A stretch of 64,000 bases of DNA from Lineus longissimus (taxonomy: Eukaryota; Nemertea; Pilidiophora; Heteronemertea; Lineidae): NCBI RefSeq assembly GCF_910592395.1, contig NC_088317.1, positions 12,586,001-12,650,000 on the forward strand, read 5' to 3'. A program made the position numbers and the translations under genes. Below the pieces are notes generated by a model that saw nothing but the letters and a program-made list of their open reading frames with translations, had not been told where the DNA came from and did no database searches. Shown here one piece after another: positions 7,925-17,600 of this stretch. Each line of letters starts with the position of its first letter. Position 1 is the first letter of the stretch.

Positions 7925-8692
7925 TCAATGATGTGTCCCTGAGAGCATAGCTCGAGTTAATACCAATTGGTACTGTACATTATGACCATTAAGATCGATG
8001 ATGTCACCTTTTTCATCAGTTAAGCGAATATTCAGCTTATTGAATCTTGGTTTACAGGGAATTGCTATTGGTTTCTCAAATGTGTATGCTATTAAATCTC
8101 CAAAATTAGCTTCCTTTATTGGTCTTGTGGTTAGCACATCAGATGCTTCACCATTACTTAATACACTATTAGATTCGATTATGTCACAGTGAAAAACAAA
8201 ATGGTTAATTGGTCTAAAATTGATGGGTTTCTCGCTTACAACATCATCCTTACTTTTATTGTCTAAAGGGTAAGGCCATTCTGATTTCATGCCAAATAAT
8301 TCATTACTTTTACCAATAAAATAGATCTGATAATGCGCCTCATTTTTTCTCTTTAGGAAGTGTAAGATGGCCTTACCTGTTGGTTCTTCAAGGTCAAATC
8401 TGACAGCACCTCTACTCATACTATTTTCTTTCAACTTATCCGCAAATACTTTTGAAAAGCTCTGTAGGTCATAGAGACCATCTGGTAGCGTAATCTCTGC
8501 CACATCAAACCCCTTAACTTTGATTCGGTTATTCTCCCTGGCTGCACTTATGTTGTAGAATGTACAAGGTATTACTGCAAAAGTTAAAGTGATGCTACAT
8601 GCATCTTGAATTTCAGTCTTGAGATTGACTGTTAAATCACTTGAACTCTGATCTGGATAGTCACTTGAATCTATGTTCATTACAGTAACCAT
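7925..8692 (-). CDS. Polinton minor capsid protein (penton-like, single jelly roll)
   Basis: 255 residues, upstream partner of the major capsid gene on the same strand. The beta-rich sequence (SDLTVNLKTEIQDACSITL near the N-terminus, ITLPDGLYDLQSF, NKLNIRLTDEKGDIIDLNG near the C-terminus) and its place between membrane proteins and major capsid fit the Polinton minor capsid, which forms the vertices. The frame is intact. The last residues (AMLSGTHH) come from a half copy of the double-hairpin repeat, so that repeat supplied the present C-terminus. The start is in AAGTAAATG context. Confidence 0.8.
   Translation of the reverse strand: MVTVMNIDSSDYPDQSSSDLTVNLKTEIQDACSITLTFAVIPCTFYNISAARENNRIKVKGFDVAEITLPDGLYDLQSFSKVFADKLKENSMSRGAVRFDLEEPTGKAILHFLKRKNEAHYQIYFIGKSNELFGMKSEWPYPLDNKSKDDVVSEKPINFRPINHFVFHCDIIESNSVLSNGEASDVLTTRPIKEANFGDLIAYTFEKPIAIPCKPRFNKLNIRLTDEKGDIIDLNGHNVQYQLVLTRAMLSGTHH
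7935..7955 (+). repeat. Double-hairpin repeat, half copy 16 (capsid gene 3' end)
   Basis: GTCC then CTGA and hairpin GAGC-ATA-GCTC. The GGAC arm is missing. It lies at the 3' end of the minor-capsid gene. Confidence 0.65.
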
Positions 8693-8749
8693 TTACTTAA
8701 GCAAATTTTCGTTTTCAAATTTACCTTTTATCAAATAAGTAAATTATTC

Positions 8750-8986
8750 TTACTTCATAATATTTCTGGGTAGGATTCCTTGATCGTAAAGGTACTCTAA
8801 TGTTCCATTACTAATAGCTACAGTTCCGCCCAGTTTAAGAATTTCCTCTAGGTCGGCCTGACTTGGGGGACCAATATTGATTCTCAAGAACCTTTTCAGT
8901 AGCATAGAGTAACCAATTGTTGTTGATGCCAACAGTAAACTTTGATACAGTGTATTTATGATATCTTTCTTTCCTGGTGTATCCAT
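8750..8986 (-). CDS. Small Polinton membrane protein
   Basis: 78 residues with one hydrophobic helix (LYQSLLLASTTIGYSMLL), an IGPPSQADLEEILKLGG motif and a C-terminal DQGILPRNI. From memory, small proteins with this motif combination recur next to capsid genes in Polintons and adintoviruses; function is unknown. The start lies in GTAATTAAATG context. Confidence 0.6.
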   Translation of the reverse strand: MDTPGKKDIINTLYQSLLLASTTIGYSMLLKRFLRINIGPPSQADLEEILKLGGTVAISNGTLEYLYDQGILPRNIMK

Positions 8987-9064
8987 TTAATTACTTAGAA
9001 AATCACTAGTAAAACTCATTTATCTAGTATTCAGTATTTAATTTAGTGTTGTACGAACTTTGTT

Positions 9065-10321
9065 TCAGTGTTGGAGTGAAGCAATCTGAGAATTCTGAAT
9101 GTTAACCTGGGCATCAGAAACCACGAATATGTGCATTTTGTATGGTCCCTTTCCAGATCTCTTTGTAATAGATAATTGAATACCATCTTTTGTGTTCTGG
9201 AGCTTCTTTCCTGATCCGTGTAGACGATTATCTTCAGAAGTTCTCAGGTCCAACCATAAACCATAGTGATTAGAATCACCATAGTATTTCTCCATGGTCA
9301 TGTTACAGTCATGAGTTTTCTTCAAATCTTCAGACATAAAATGTTTCTTGATCTCCTCCCATTGATCCATCATTCTCATTCCTTCTGGGAACACCTGATT
9401 GGCAACACCCTCTATTGTGATCTGCACTTTACTTATGTTAGGGTTTTCAAACTTCTCTGAATCTCTAGCTCCATCTACATAGTCAGACACAAATAGTAAT
9501 AATAATCCTTTAATAGACATTCTTGGAAAGTTGATGTTCTCATTAATTAGTGTTTCATTAGCAGTAACATTGACTGTCTTAAAATGGTCTACCCAATCAT
9601 AAAATATTGAGAATCCAGAGTTGTACTTGTTACTCAATTGACTAGCAATCATTTTGTTGGCTACGGTATCATATTCAAAACAAATATTCTCTAGTTTGTA
9701 GCCCATGCTAGCTGTGGTTGTGGTGACTATGATTTCCTCCTTTGGTGCTAAAGTTATTTCAATAATCACATCTTCTTGAATTGGAAACTTGTAAAATGGA
9801 GCATGATGATGGAATAGTTCAAAATCTAATGGTATTTTGTACTTCTTGTCAAACACTTTCTTTAAAGTCTTTTCATTAGCTGTTTCTCCAGTGACATCAG
9901 CTTCAGCGACTCCTGATCTTAATTCTCTAAGATTTTTTGACTGAATACCCTGAAAAACTCTATCATTTCTTTCTTCTTCTGTAAACCACAGATCTCTAAA
10001 TGTAGAATAATGACTGTATTCGTCAAGGTCAAATATCTGCTCTGTTCCCCACTTAACCACCATCTTTGAAATCAGGTTTCTACCAAGATTATTTACAACA
10101 CTATTTTTAGAATCACCAGAAATGGTTACATCAGCAGACAGATAAAGAGATTTAGGTACAAAGAATGTATTCTCTCGCAATGCCGGTATTCTAACATACA
10201 GTGTTTCTTTGGGGTTAGCAGATGAGGGGTTATGAGTAATGATATGATGCTGCCTCTCAGCTTTTAAACCAAGTGGAATCTTATGTGCCCTTTCGGTATT
10301 TAATAAATATCCTGTTGCCAT
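9065..10321 (-). CDS. Polinton major capsid protein (double jelly roll)
   Basis: 418 residues, the size and composition expected for the Polinton double-jelly-roll capsid protein related to adenovirus hexon and virophage capsids. Recognisable stretches are TEQIFDLDEYSHYSTFRDLW near residues 90-115 and IPLDFELFHHHAPFYKFPIQ near 170-190 (end of the first jelly roll), plus LWLDLRTSEDNRLHGSGKKL near the C-terminus. The frame has no breaks. It reads toward the minor capsid gene on the same strand. The start context is TAGAAAATGG, without the TAAATG motif. Confidence 0.88.
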   Translation of the reverse strand: MATGYLLNTERAHKIPLGLKAERQHHIITHNPSSANPKETLYVRIPALRENTFFVPKSLYLSADVTISGDSKNSVVNNLGRNLISKMVVKWGTEQIFDLDEYSHYSTFRDLWFTEEERNDRVFQGIQSKNLRELRSGVAEADVTGETANEKTLKKVFDKKYKIPLDFELFHHHAPFYKFPIQEDVIIEITLAPKEEIIVTTTTASMGYKLENICFEYDTVANKMIASQLSNKYNSGFSIFYDWVDHFKTVNVTANETLINENINFPRMSIKGLLLLFVSDYVDGARDSEKFENPNISKVQITIEGVANQVFPEGMRMMDQWEEIKKHFMSEDLKKTHDCNMTMEKYYGDSNHYGLWLDLRTSEDNRLHGSGKKLQNTKDGIQLSITKRSGKGPYKMHIFVVSDAQVNIQNSQIASLQH

Positions 10322-10773
10322 TTTCTATTTATTTACTAGTAAAATTATGTTACATTTTCCAGGCAAAATAAAGGCCTCTAAAAACCACTTGGTTCCACAG
10401 TAAATAGAAATACTACAGGTGGCGCCACATGGTGTCAAACTGGTACATCATTCCCCTTACTACACAGATAAACCACCGCATCTAATCCCTTTAAGCAGAA
10501 TTACATGTATCTTTGACTACCGGTAGTTCAAAAATTCCCGCCCATGACGTCATCACCTAGCTCATGAAGAACTGAACCAGGGCACACCAGGGTACATGTG
10601 AATGGACACAGTCGTCGTCAACTAGGGCCTACCAGTGGTTGTCTGCAAGATGAATGAAGATTTCAGTTACGCACAACCCATTGAACTCTAGTATTCCCTC
10701 ACCATTTCATTGACCATTTCATTGCAACGCTTCACTGGGAATCTCATGAATGAATCATTTCATTGAAGAATGA
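10322..10773. other. Non-coding stretch at the Polinton right flank
   Basis: No gene seen. Contains the palindrome GTGGCGCCAC near 10420-10429 and a CRE-like TGACGTCA near 10545. The Polinton right terminus must lie here but could not be fixed without its left end. Confidence 0.4.
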
Positions 10774-10905
10774 TAGAATATATGTATTGTGGTGGATTGG
10801 TTCTTTGGGGTTGTAGGCTAATTTGGGGCAAAAGCCCTGTAAGGGCTTTGGTCAAAATAGCTTAGAAATACCTACATTCCTACCACCACAATACATATAT
10901 TCTAT
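10774..10905. repeat. Short inverted-repeat (fold-back) element
   Basis: Perfect 23-bp inverted arms (10774-10796 and 10883-10905, beginning ATAGAATATATG) enclose about 86 bp that itself holds a hairpin (AAAGCCC...GGGCTTT, 10831-10849). No clear target duplication. Looks like a very short MITE. Confidence 0.65.
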
Positions 10906-11583
10906 AGTTGATACGTCACATCGGCAAGATCTGATTTCACCTGCAAATCTCTTAGATCCCCACCCGTTGTCCATGTGCCAGACAAAGTTTGGTCCTGCTG
11001 TTGTGCTGCACCACAAGGTGTATGCATAATTAATTTTTGACACCCACCCCCCTTGTTTGTAGGCCTGCTCCCCCATGCATGGCATGAATTCAAAAAGTTA
11101 GGGGTGGAGCACCTTCAACTTGATCAGACATGGTCATTGGTTTTGCTCTTGTCTGATATATGATATGAATTATGACTTTAGTGTGAGTACATGTATGCTA
11201 CGAATAGCCATACTTCAGAAAATGTGATTGAACTTTCTGTATTTGGGCATGTTCACATAATGGGGACTCGAACTGTGACATCAAATATCAATCATGACCA
11301 ACGTCCAACACATACAAATGTAAACAATCTAAGCCGCGACAGAAAATGGTCATTTATACCCTAAACTAGTAGTTGAATTCTAAGAGAATGAAATTCCTAG
11401 ATTTGGCCTTCGGGGGAGCAGTATCATCCGTGTATCCACAAATCAGCACGAATGCACTTCTACTGCTCTTCATTTCATGTCAAGAGCATTTTATTTGGTG
11501 TGTTGGTTGTGATTTTTTAAAATGACAACATTTAAGTATCACAACTGAGAAAATAACAATCTGAGATGAAGTCTTTGATGAAC
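10906..11583. other. Non-coding stretch
   Basis: No coding region, repeat or RNA gene recognised. Frames here are short and without domain signal. Confidence 0.4.
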
Positions 11584-11901
11584 ACCAGGGCCCAATTCCA
11601 TAAAAGCATTCTAACTTAGCATAATACTAGGCCTTATAATGATTCTAAAACCCTAGTTACATACTTGTTAGCAATCAACTTATTTCTATTCCATAAAACC
11701 ATTCTAAGAAGCATTCTTACTAGTTGCTTGCTTAGACTTGGCTAGAATGGTGTCTGCATGGGACAACCACAAAACCACAGGGTCAATTTCTCCGAACAAT
11801 AGGTAGTGACAGGGAGAAAGCTAAATTTAGAGCAGGGTGAGGGCTGTGTTGGTCAAGGCATTTCAGTGTATTCTATAGGCCCTGTACAGAAAGTGTTCAA
11901 A

Positions 11902-12886
11902 ATGGCGACTTCAGCTAATGCCGCATCAGGGAAGAGACCACGAAAGCCAAATTATTCGGCGCAAGAAAATATGTTTATGGCCGAATGTTACGAGGAATTC
12001 AAGGACACACTAGACAGCCAACACAAGGATGCTAACACCAATGCCCGGAAAAATAAAGCATGGGAAAGCATACTTAATCAGCACAAGGCAAGATTCCCTA
12101 ATGTGTCGAGATCTTTGGATGACTTGAAAACAAAACTCTCCAAACTGAAAATGGAGTCTCGTACAAAGCTGAATGAGCAGAAGAAGTCTCGGACCAAGAC
12201 TGGTGGTGGAAAGCCAACAGCCGATCCCACCCCCGCCCAGCAAAAGATCATTGATCTTTGTGAGGAAACCCCGGGGTTCAACGGACTGGAAGGAGTCGAA
12301 ACGCCAGCATGCCAAACTGCTGCAGCATCAGTTGCACAGGACAGTTCAGGTAGGAGTGTTTGCAAATACATGTAACACAGTTTGGTACCAAGTAGGCATT
12401 ATTTAATTCAAACCTGAAATTTGCAGAGGTCTATCAGGTAACATCATCAGAGTAACTTACAAAGCGCTAAATCTAATTACTCCATCCTTGCAGTATTTAC
12501 ATTGATACTGTGTTCATGAGTATCATTTTGAATGAATTTTAGGCATGATACTCAGTATAACATTAATTAAGAATGCTTTGAACCCTATCTTTTACACTGT
12601 AGGTGATGATGATAGCGGCCTCTCTAATCCAGCCATAGTGCCGGCAGTTCATGCAACAGTGTCATCTGGCAGTTCGGAAATTCAACCAGGCAAGGTTCCA
12701 AGGAAGTATGCCTCATTTGATGATTTAGTGGATATTGAGAGAGCAAATGCACTTCTTAAGCAAGAAAATCTTCGTTTAAAACAAAAGAAATTAAAACTGC
12801 AGATTGAACTTTTGGAACGTAAAGTAAATGCAAGCACGCCTAAAGATGACAGTGATAGTCATTCACCAGTATATTTCCAATTGTAA
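11902..12886 (+). CDS. Harbinger SANT/Myb-like DNA-binding protein, two exons
   Basis: Exons 11902-12349 and 12603-12886 are joined by a GT-AG intron that keeps frame exactly (phase 1), giving about 243 residues. The start ATGGCGACTTCA is chosen because it opens directly before KRPRKPNYSAQENMFM, the start of a Myb/SANT-like trihelix domain (residues about 15-95, with WESILNQHKARFP). A Pro/Thr linker and, in exon 2, a leucine-rich coiled coil (KQENLRLKQKKLKLQIELLE) follow. Such proteins help Harbinger transposases enter the nucleus and bind ends. An adenine or thymine-rich 5' region precedes it; no promoter is assigned. Confidence 0.8.
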
Positions 12887-12982
12887 TGTAGGAAGTTTGC
12901 CTCAAGTCAAAACATTAAATCACTGTCAAATCATTAAATGTTCTTTTTCATTTATCTTCATTATCAAGAACCTATTCCAGAA

Positions 12983-14017
12983 TTAAGTTTGGAATCTATT
13001 TTGTATAAATAATGCTCGTGCTCTATGTCCGTTTAACTGTCCTATGTATTCGACCAAATCCGGTTGTGGCTGCCCTGGTTCGATATCCTCAACCTCTGGC
13101 TCATTTCGATCGAGTGCTATGTTGTGAAGCACTGCTGTTGCTGCTATCACTTTGCATGTATCCTCAGGATTCCTCAGACGACATTCAAGGTGTAGTGTGT
13201 TGAACCTTCTCTTCCATCTTCCGATAGTTTGCTCTATCAAAACTCGAGTACGCTTATGAGCTGAATTATAACGTCGTTCAGATGCTGTTTGTGGGTTCAG
13301 AAGAGGAGTCATGAGCCAGCTGCGGTAAGGATACCCGCTATCTCCAAGAATGAAGGCATCAACAGCCCCACCCTCCATTAGATCCCATACTTGGCTAGTT
13401 CTCAATATCCTGCTATCGTGAGCTCCTCCAGGCCATCGTGCCACGATATTTGTGAATTTTCCCTTGTGATCACAGATAACTTGTACATTAATCGAATGAT
13501 ATCCTTTTCTGTTCACATAGTAAGCTTCGTGAAGGTGGGGAGTGGCGATCCAAATGTGAGTCCCATCAACGCAACCAATCACACCTGGGAAGTGTACGTT
13601 TCTCATCCTGTAGAATCCATCCTTGATGTGGGCCGTATTTTCTGCATTAGGAAATTTCACATAATCACCAATCCTTGCTGCAAGAGCATCTGATACACGA
13701 TGAATCGCACGCCAAGCAGTTTGCTGGGACACTTGCAAAGGGTCCCCAACAACATATTGGAAAGTGCCCGTTGCGTAGTATTGCAGGGCTATCATTACCT
13801 GTTGGGATGGTAATAAGGCATGATTTCTCCTGGTAGGATGGGTAATGTCATTTTTTACAATGTCACTTATCAGCAATATGCCTTCTCTGGAAAATCGGTA
13901 TCGTTTTACCAGTTCCGCATCATCAAAAATGTCCAACGGATTCCTTCTATCACGAAACACTCGTTCCCGCCGCATTGCTCTGCGGAGTTCCACAATTTCT
14001 AAGATTCTCCTGGCCAT
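12983..14017 (-). CDS. PIF/Harbinger transposase (DDE_Tnp_4)
   Basis: 344 residues, full length and single exon. The N-terminal helix-turn-helix region includes LLPSQQVMIALQYYATGTFQ (residues 69-87). The catalytic triad is Asp 151 (GCVDGTHIW), Asp 226 (ILGDSGYP) and Glu 262 (LIEQTIGRWKRRF), with the family's WPGGAHDSRIL between. No stop, frameshift or missing catalytic residue is visible, so recent activity is plausible. It is convergent with the SANT/Myb-like gene, with 96 bp between the stops. Confidence 0.93.
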   Translation of the reverse strand: MARRILEIVELRRAMRRERVFRDRRNPLDIFDDAELVKRYRFSREGILLISDIVKNDITHPTRRNHALLPSQQVMIALQYYATGTFQYVVGDPLQVSQQTAWRAIHRVSDALAARIGDYVKFPNAENTAHIKDGFYRMRNVHFPGVIGCVDGTHIWIATPHLHEAYYVNRKGYHSINVQVICDHKGKFTNIVARWPGGAHDSRILRTSQVWDLMEGGAVDAFILGDSGYPYRSWLMTPLLNPQTASERRYNSAHKRTRVLIEQTIGRWKRRFNTLHLECRLRNPEDTCKVIAATAVLHNIALDRNEPEVEDIEPGQPQPDLVEYIGQLNGHRARALFIQNRFQT

Positions 14018-14226
14018 CCTTACACCTCGGAGGTATGAGCAGAAATGACTTAGAATGATACCAGTGATTTAGAAGTACTCCAGACCTACTCTAACTTTAG
14101 CATGGAACTTAGAAATATACTAGGCTTAGAATGGTTTTATGGAATAGATATAGTATGCAACTAGAGATAGAATGAAGTTTAGCAACCAACTAGGGCTTAG
14201 AATGCTTTTATGGAATTGGGCCCTGG

Positions 14227-14655
14227 TTCTCTGTTGAATGACCAAATACTGGGGTATCGGGTAGGAGCCGCTCATAAGCAATCATGTTATTTTGTTACTA
14301 CTGTAAAATTGAAAGGGTCTCAGGCAGGCCTACTCTCAACGATTATAATTTTTCACCCAAAATCCCTTATGGAAATGGGTCTGGCCTGTGACGGACACAA
14401 CAGCTGCTTGTATGGGCGAAAGCTGTCTGTGGACAAATGAGCGGCTCCTAGCCGATTTTCAAGTAAAACGGACATGATTTTTGACATCACGGCTAGGTCC
14501 CTGTCATGCCTATTATTATGGTCATGATGGTTGTGTGAACATGCATATTATCATTATAATTAGAAAATTATGGATTTCTTTTTCGAACGCGAGTTCAATA
14601 CCAATACCATCCTCTGAAAATGTTTCCATTTACCATTGTTTACAGGCTCAACAAT
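14227..14655. other. Flank with a weak inverted repeat
   Basis: No gene. An inverted repeat (TAGGAGCCGCTCAT near 14262, ATGAGCGGCTCCTA near 14436) may mark a decayed MITE of about 190 bp. The rest is probably upstream or 5' untranslated sequence of the next gene. Confidence 0.4.
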
Positions 14656-17600
14656 ATGGCAACCGGCAGTGCCAGTGACATGGCAACGGACGATATCATC
14701 GCTGTTCATGTGACATGTGGCGGACTAAAGAAATTGGTTACGGCGAAAAAAGCCAACATTGAAACTGAAATTCGTAAGATCATGGTAGCTGATCATAATG
14801 TGGTGAGCGTCCAATACTATGACAAGGGTTGGGGTATTGGATCGATATTACTTTTGATGACATTGAAGCTAACATGAAATTGCAAATAGTTCAGAAAATT
14901 GATTTGGTGATCCCAGTTCAAGGCGATTCGGCTGATCTCTCAGGCGGTTTTGATATGCTCAACACAAGTATCGTGGATTCGGCTGATCGGACAACAGGCA
15001 GTGCAAGTTTCTTAGCTGACACGAGTGTGGAGGAAGATAATCGTAGCATCTTGTCTACATCTACAGTGGATTATTGTATCCTTACAAAGAACGACACTTC
15101 AGGGTAGGTATTGAAAAAAATATCAACACCACTACCTCCAGTGCTTTAGGATTCATGTATCGGCTTAGTTTGAGAAAAAAGAACATCTGTTCAGTTTTGT
15201 CCATTCAGAATCAAGAGTGTATCGGATGATTCCCAAGCCAGCAATATACAGAAACACTCTTGCCTAAAGAGTGTACCTTCGGATGAAAAGGTGTGACAGG
15301 GAAAACCCTGCTCTGTTTCAGCATTTCAGCTCATTTTCGATTGGATAGATGGAGAGTTTGTCATTGGAATTGAAATGGACCAACTTGCAGCTCATGAGCT
15401 GTGTGTCTGATCACATGTAGCCTTGTTGAAATATTCATTGCATGCCTTTTGTTCCATTCCACAGGAAAAAGCCTTGGTCATCTGACTACCGCGTTCCCAA
15501 AGAGCAGTTTTCCAAGAAACTCAGGAAGCACCTCGAAACTGAACATGAGGCAAGACCGCTAGGGAAGGGACAGAAGTCAGAACTATTTGGGGTTTTGTAT
15601 AACGACCTCAATTATAATTATGGAATTCAGTAAGTTTTTCTTATGATTTAAAAGAGAAAGCTAAATCATGTGCTGTGTACTGTTCAATGCCCAGTAGTTG
15701 TACCAATTACAGGAGTTCAACTAAAAGGGGGCAGGAAGGAAATATGTGTCCCTATTACCAAGTTTGGAAAAGCTTGACCAGTAAGGATGGCACGCGTTAT
15801 CTTCCTTTTGGTAATGCTCAAGAAGTACTGGTTTAATAGACCTGAAAGTTACAGGTATAAATAGAGGAGGTCATAATCAAAACATAGAAAATATTATGGT
15901 AACTGGAGACAAATCGATATAGGAAGGCTTCTCTTATTGAACATGTTGAAGGAAAACCTGCAGGCTGAACTGAAAATAGAGCTTTTGATGGACTTGCTCC
16001 TTATGGCATTTTGTATTTTTAGAATATCCCCAGGCCAATAAGTTTGATTCAAAACAACTTTAGTCTACTGGTGTGATTAGAAATTTTATTTTCACTCCAG
16101 CTATCCAGGATCATCCCAAAAGAAGGATATTGCTAGCGCGTTATGCGCGTTATACCCTTGCCTGAGGTCAACCCTTCCAGGTTCTAACCCGACGGTATGT
16201 ATCAGACTTTCACAAAAATTAGTTCTAGTTGTGATCCCAATGAAAGAAATTGGGTCCGGGGTATGCTATATTGCTAGTGGGTAGTATCCATTCTATGGAC
16301 TCAGTCCAAATGGAATGAGTGACTTTGACCGAGTGCCAAAATGTGCAAAATGCAAGAAAAAAGCCGCTTTGTAGATAAAATGAAAGGATATTGTGTAAGT
16401 ACTGATAGAATTTGCACCAGCCATCAGTCACATAGTGCGGTTTGCTTACAATAACAAGCTTATTTTACCTTCCAGGACACTTTGTACTCCCAGATAGGCA
16501 CAAACTTTCGAAACGCACACTACAGAGGGGCTGATAGTGATGTTGAAGAAGTTGCAGCGAAGAAGAAGAAGACGAAGACGACTCAAAAGGCCACCACATC
16601 TGCCACTGGTGCCGAGAGTACCACTACAAGTCCATGGTCGTTGCCCAATTTCTTACCTATATCACCGCCTGGAGAAAGTGAGGCAACCATTGCCAAGCAT
16701 AAGGTAAATTGTTTGTTTCCCATGCTTGATGACTGCCTAATTCTTCTACTTGGTGAGCCCAGAGATTGTGTGCACTGTATCAACACTATATCAACTTTTC
16801 AGACTGTGGCTTGGCATTTGCTGGTGGCCATCTTTAGTCTCATGACCCCCTCAGTGTTGGATTTGTTAACTTTACAACCCCCCCCCCCACACACGCATAG
16901 TGATTTCTTGAATTGGATGGTGTTATTGCCGGAAATCTCAAACAACCATTTATGATGCCTACCAGATGTCACGGAGGATGGACTGTTGGGGTTGCATTTT
17001 GATAATACTGCATCCCATAGGCATTAATTGCACACAGATAAAGTCAATGCAATAAACTAAAGCTGCTGCATTTATGTTCCAGGAATGGATGAAGGTAGAG
17101 GCGACTAAAAAGAACATGGATCAAACGAAGATGAAGGTGTTGATGGACCGTACCTTTGCGGATCGTCGGAGGCTTGTTGTAACTGAAGGTTACTCTGTAC
17201 AGCAGATAAAAGAGCAATACCCGTCGCTCTTCACTGCCAAAGAGGTGTGTATTCTAAAATACTACATTTCAGGTGTATGTGTCAAGGGTTAAAAGGCTAC
17301 TTGGATTTGGTCAATCAGGGAAAAATTGAGTCAATGAATGGAAGCAACAAACGACCCTTCCTGGGAAGAGAAAAATTTTGGCATCCTTGTGAAAACTTAT
17401 CCCATATCAAGAACTGTCTGTTCTTTCAAGAACAAACCGCTGGTGTGCCTCTTTCTCTTCATTTGTGTTTGAGAGCTAGTCTGTGGTTTTCCCACATCCA
17501 CCGCAATCTACATGCATTGTCATGGGAGTAAGATTGTGCACAGGTTGCCCTATCCCAGGCTCTACAGTTGACTTGTAGTGTCAGAGTTAATAACTGGGGA

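Larger units (their letters stand above)
1..10321. mobile_element. Polinton/Maverick element, right-hand part
   Basis: The stretch carries the hallmark Polinton set: DNA polymerase B (plus strand), a retroviral-type DDE integrase, an FtsK/HerA-type packaging ATPase, a minor and a major jelly-roll capsid protein, and small membrane proteins. Genes are tightly packed, with overlaps of a few bases and divergent starts 4 bp apart, which is virus-like and unlike the rest of the window. The polymerase frame is open at base 1, so the element continues off the left edge. No adenain-like protease is seen, and it may lie outside the window. I could not place the terminal inverted repeat or a 6-bp target duplication; the right end should lie shortly after 10321. 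Confidence 0.93.
11585..14226. mobile_element. PIF/Harbinger DNA transposon, apparently intact
   Basis: About 2.6 kb between terminal inverted repeats starting CCAGGGCCCAATTCC (left, from 11585) and ending GGAATTGGGCCCTGG (right, to 14226). About 30 bp match perfectly, continuing through CATAAAAGCATTCTAA. A second inverted pair of about 24 bp lies inside (11685-11708 and 14125-14148, around TTCCATAAAACCATTC). The element carries the two genes expected of an autonomous Harbinger, in convergent orientation, both intact. I could not identify the usual 3-bp target duplication with certainty. Confidence 0.9.

Noticed and set aside
10823-11093. Overlapping short frames on both strands
   Set aside because: They overlap one another and the inverted-repeat element; no domain, splice support or codon signal.
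13012-14048. Plus-strand frames opposite the Harbinger transposase
   Set aside because: Shadows of the conserved minus-strand transposase.
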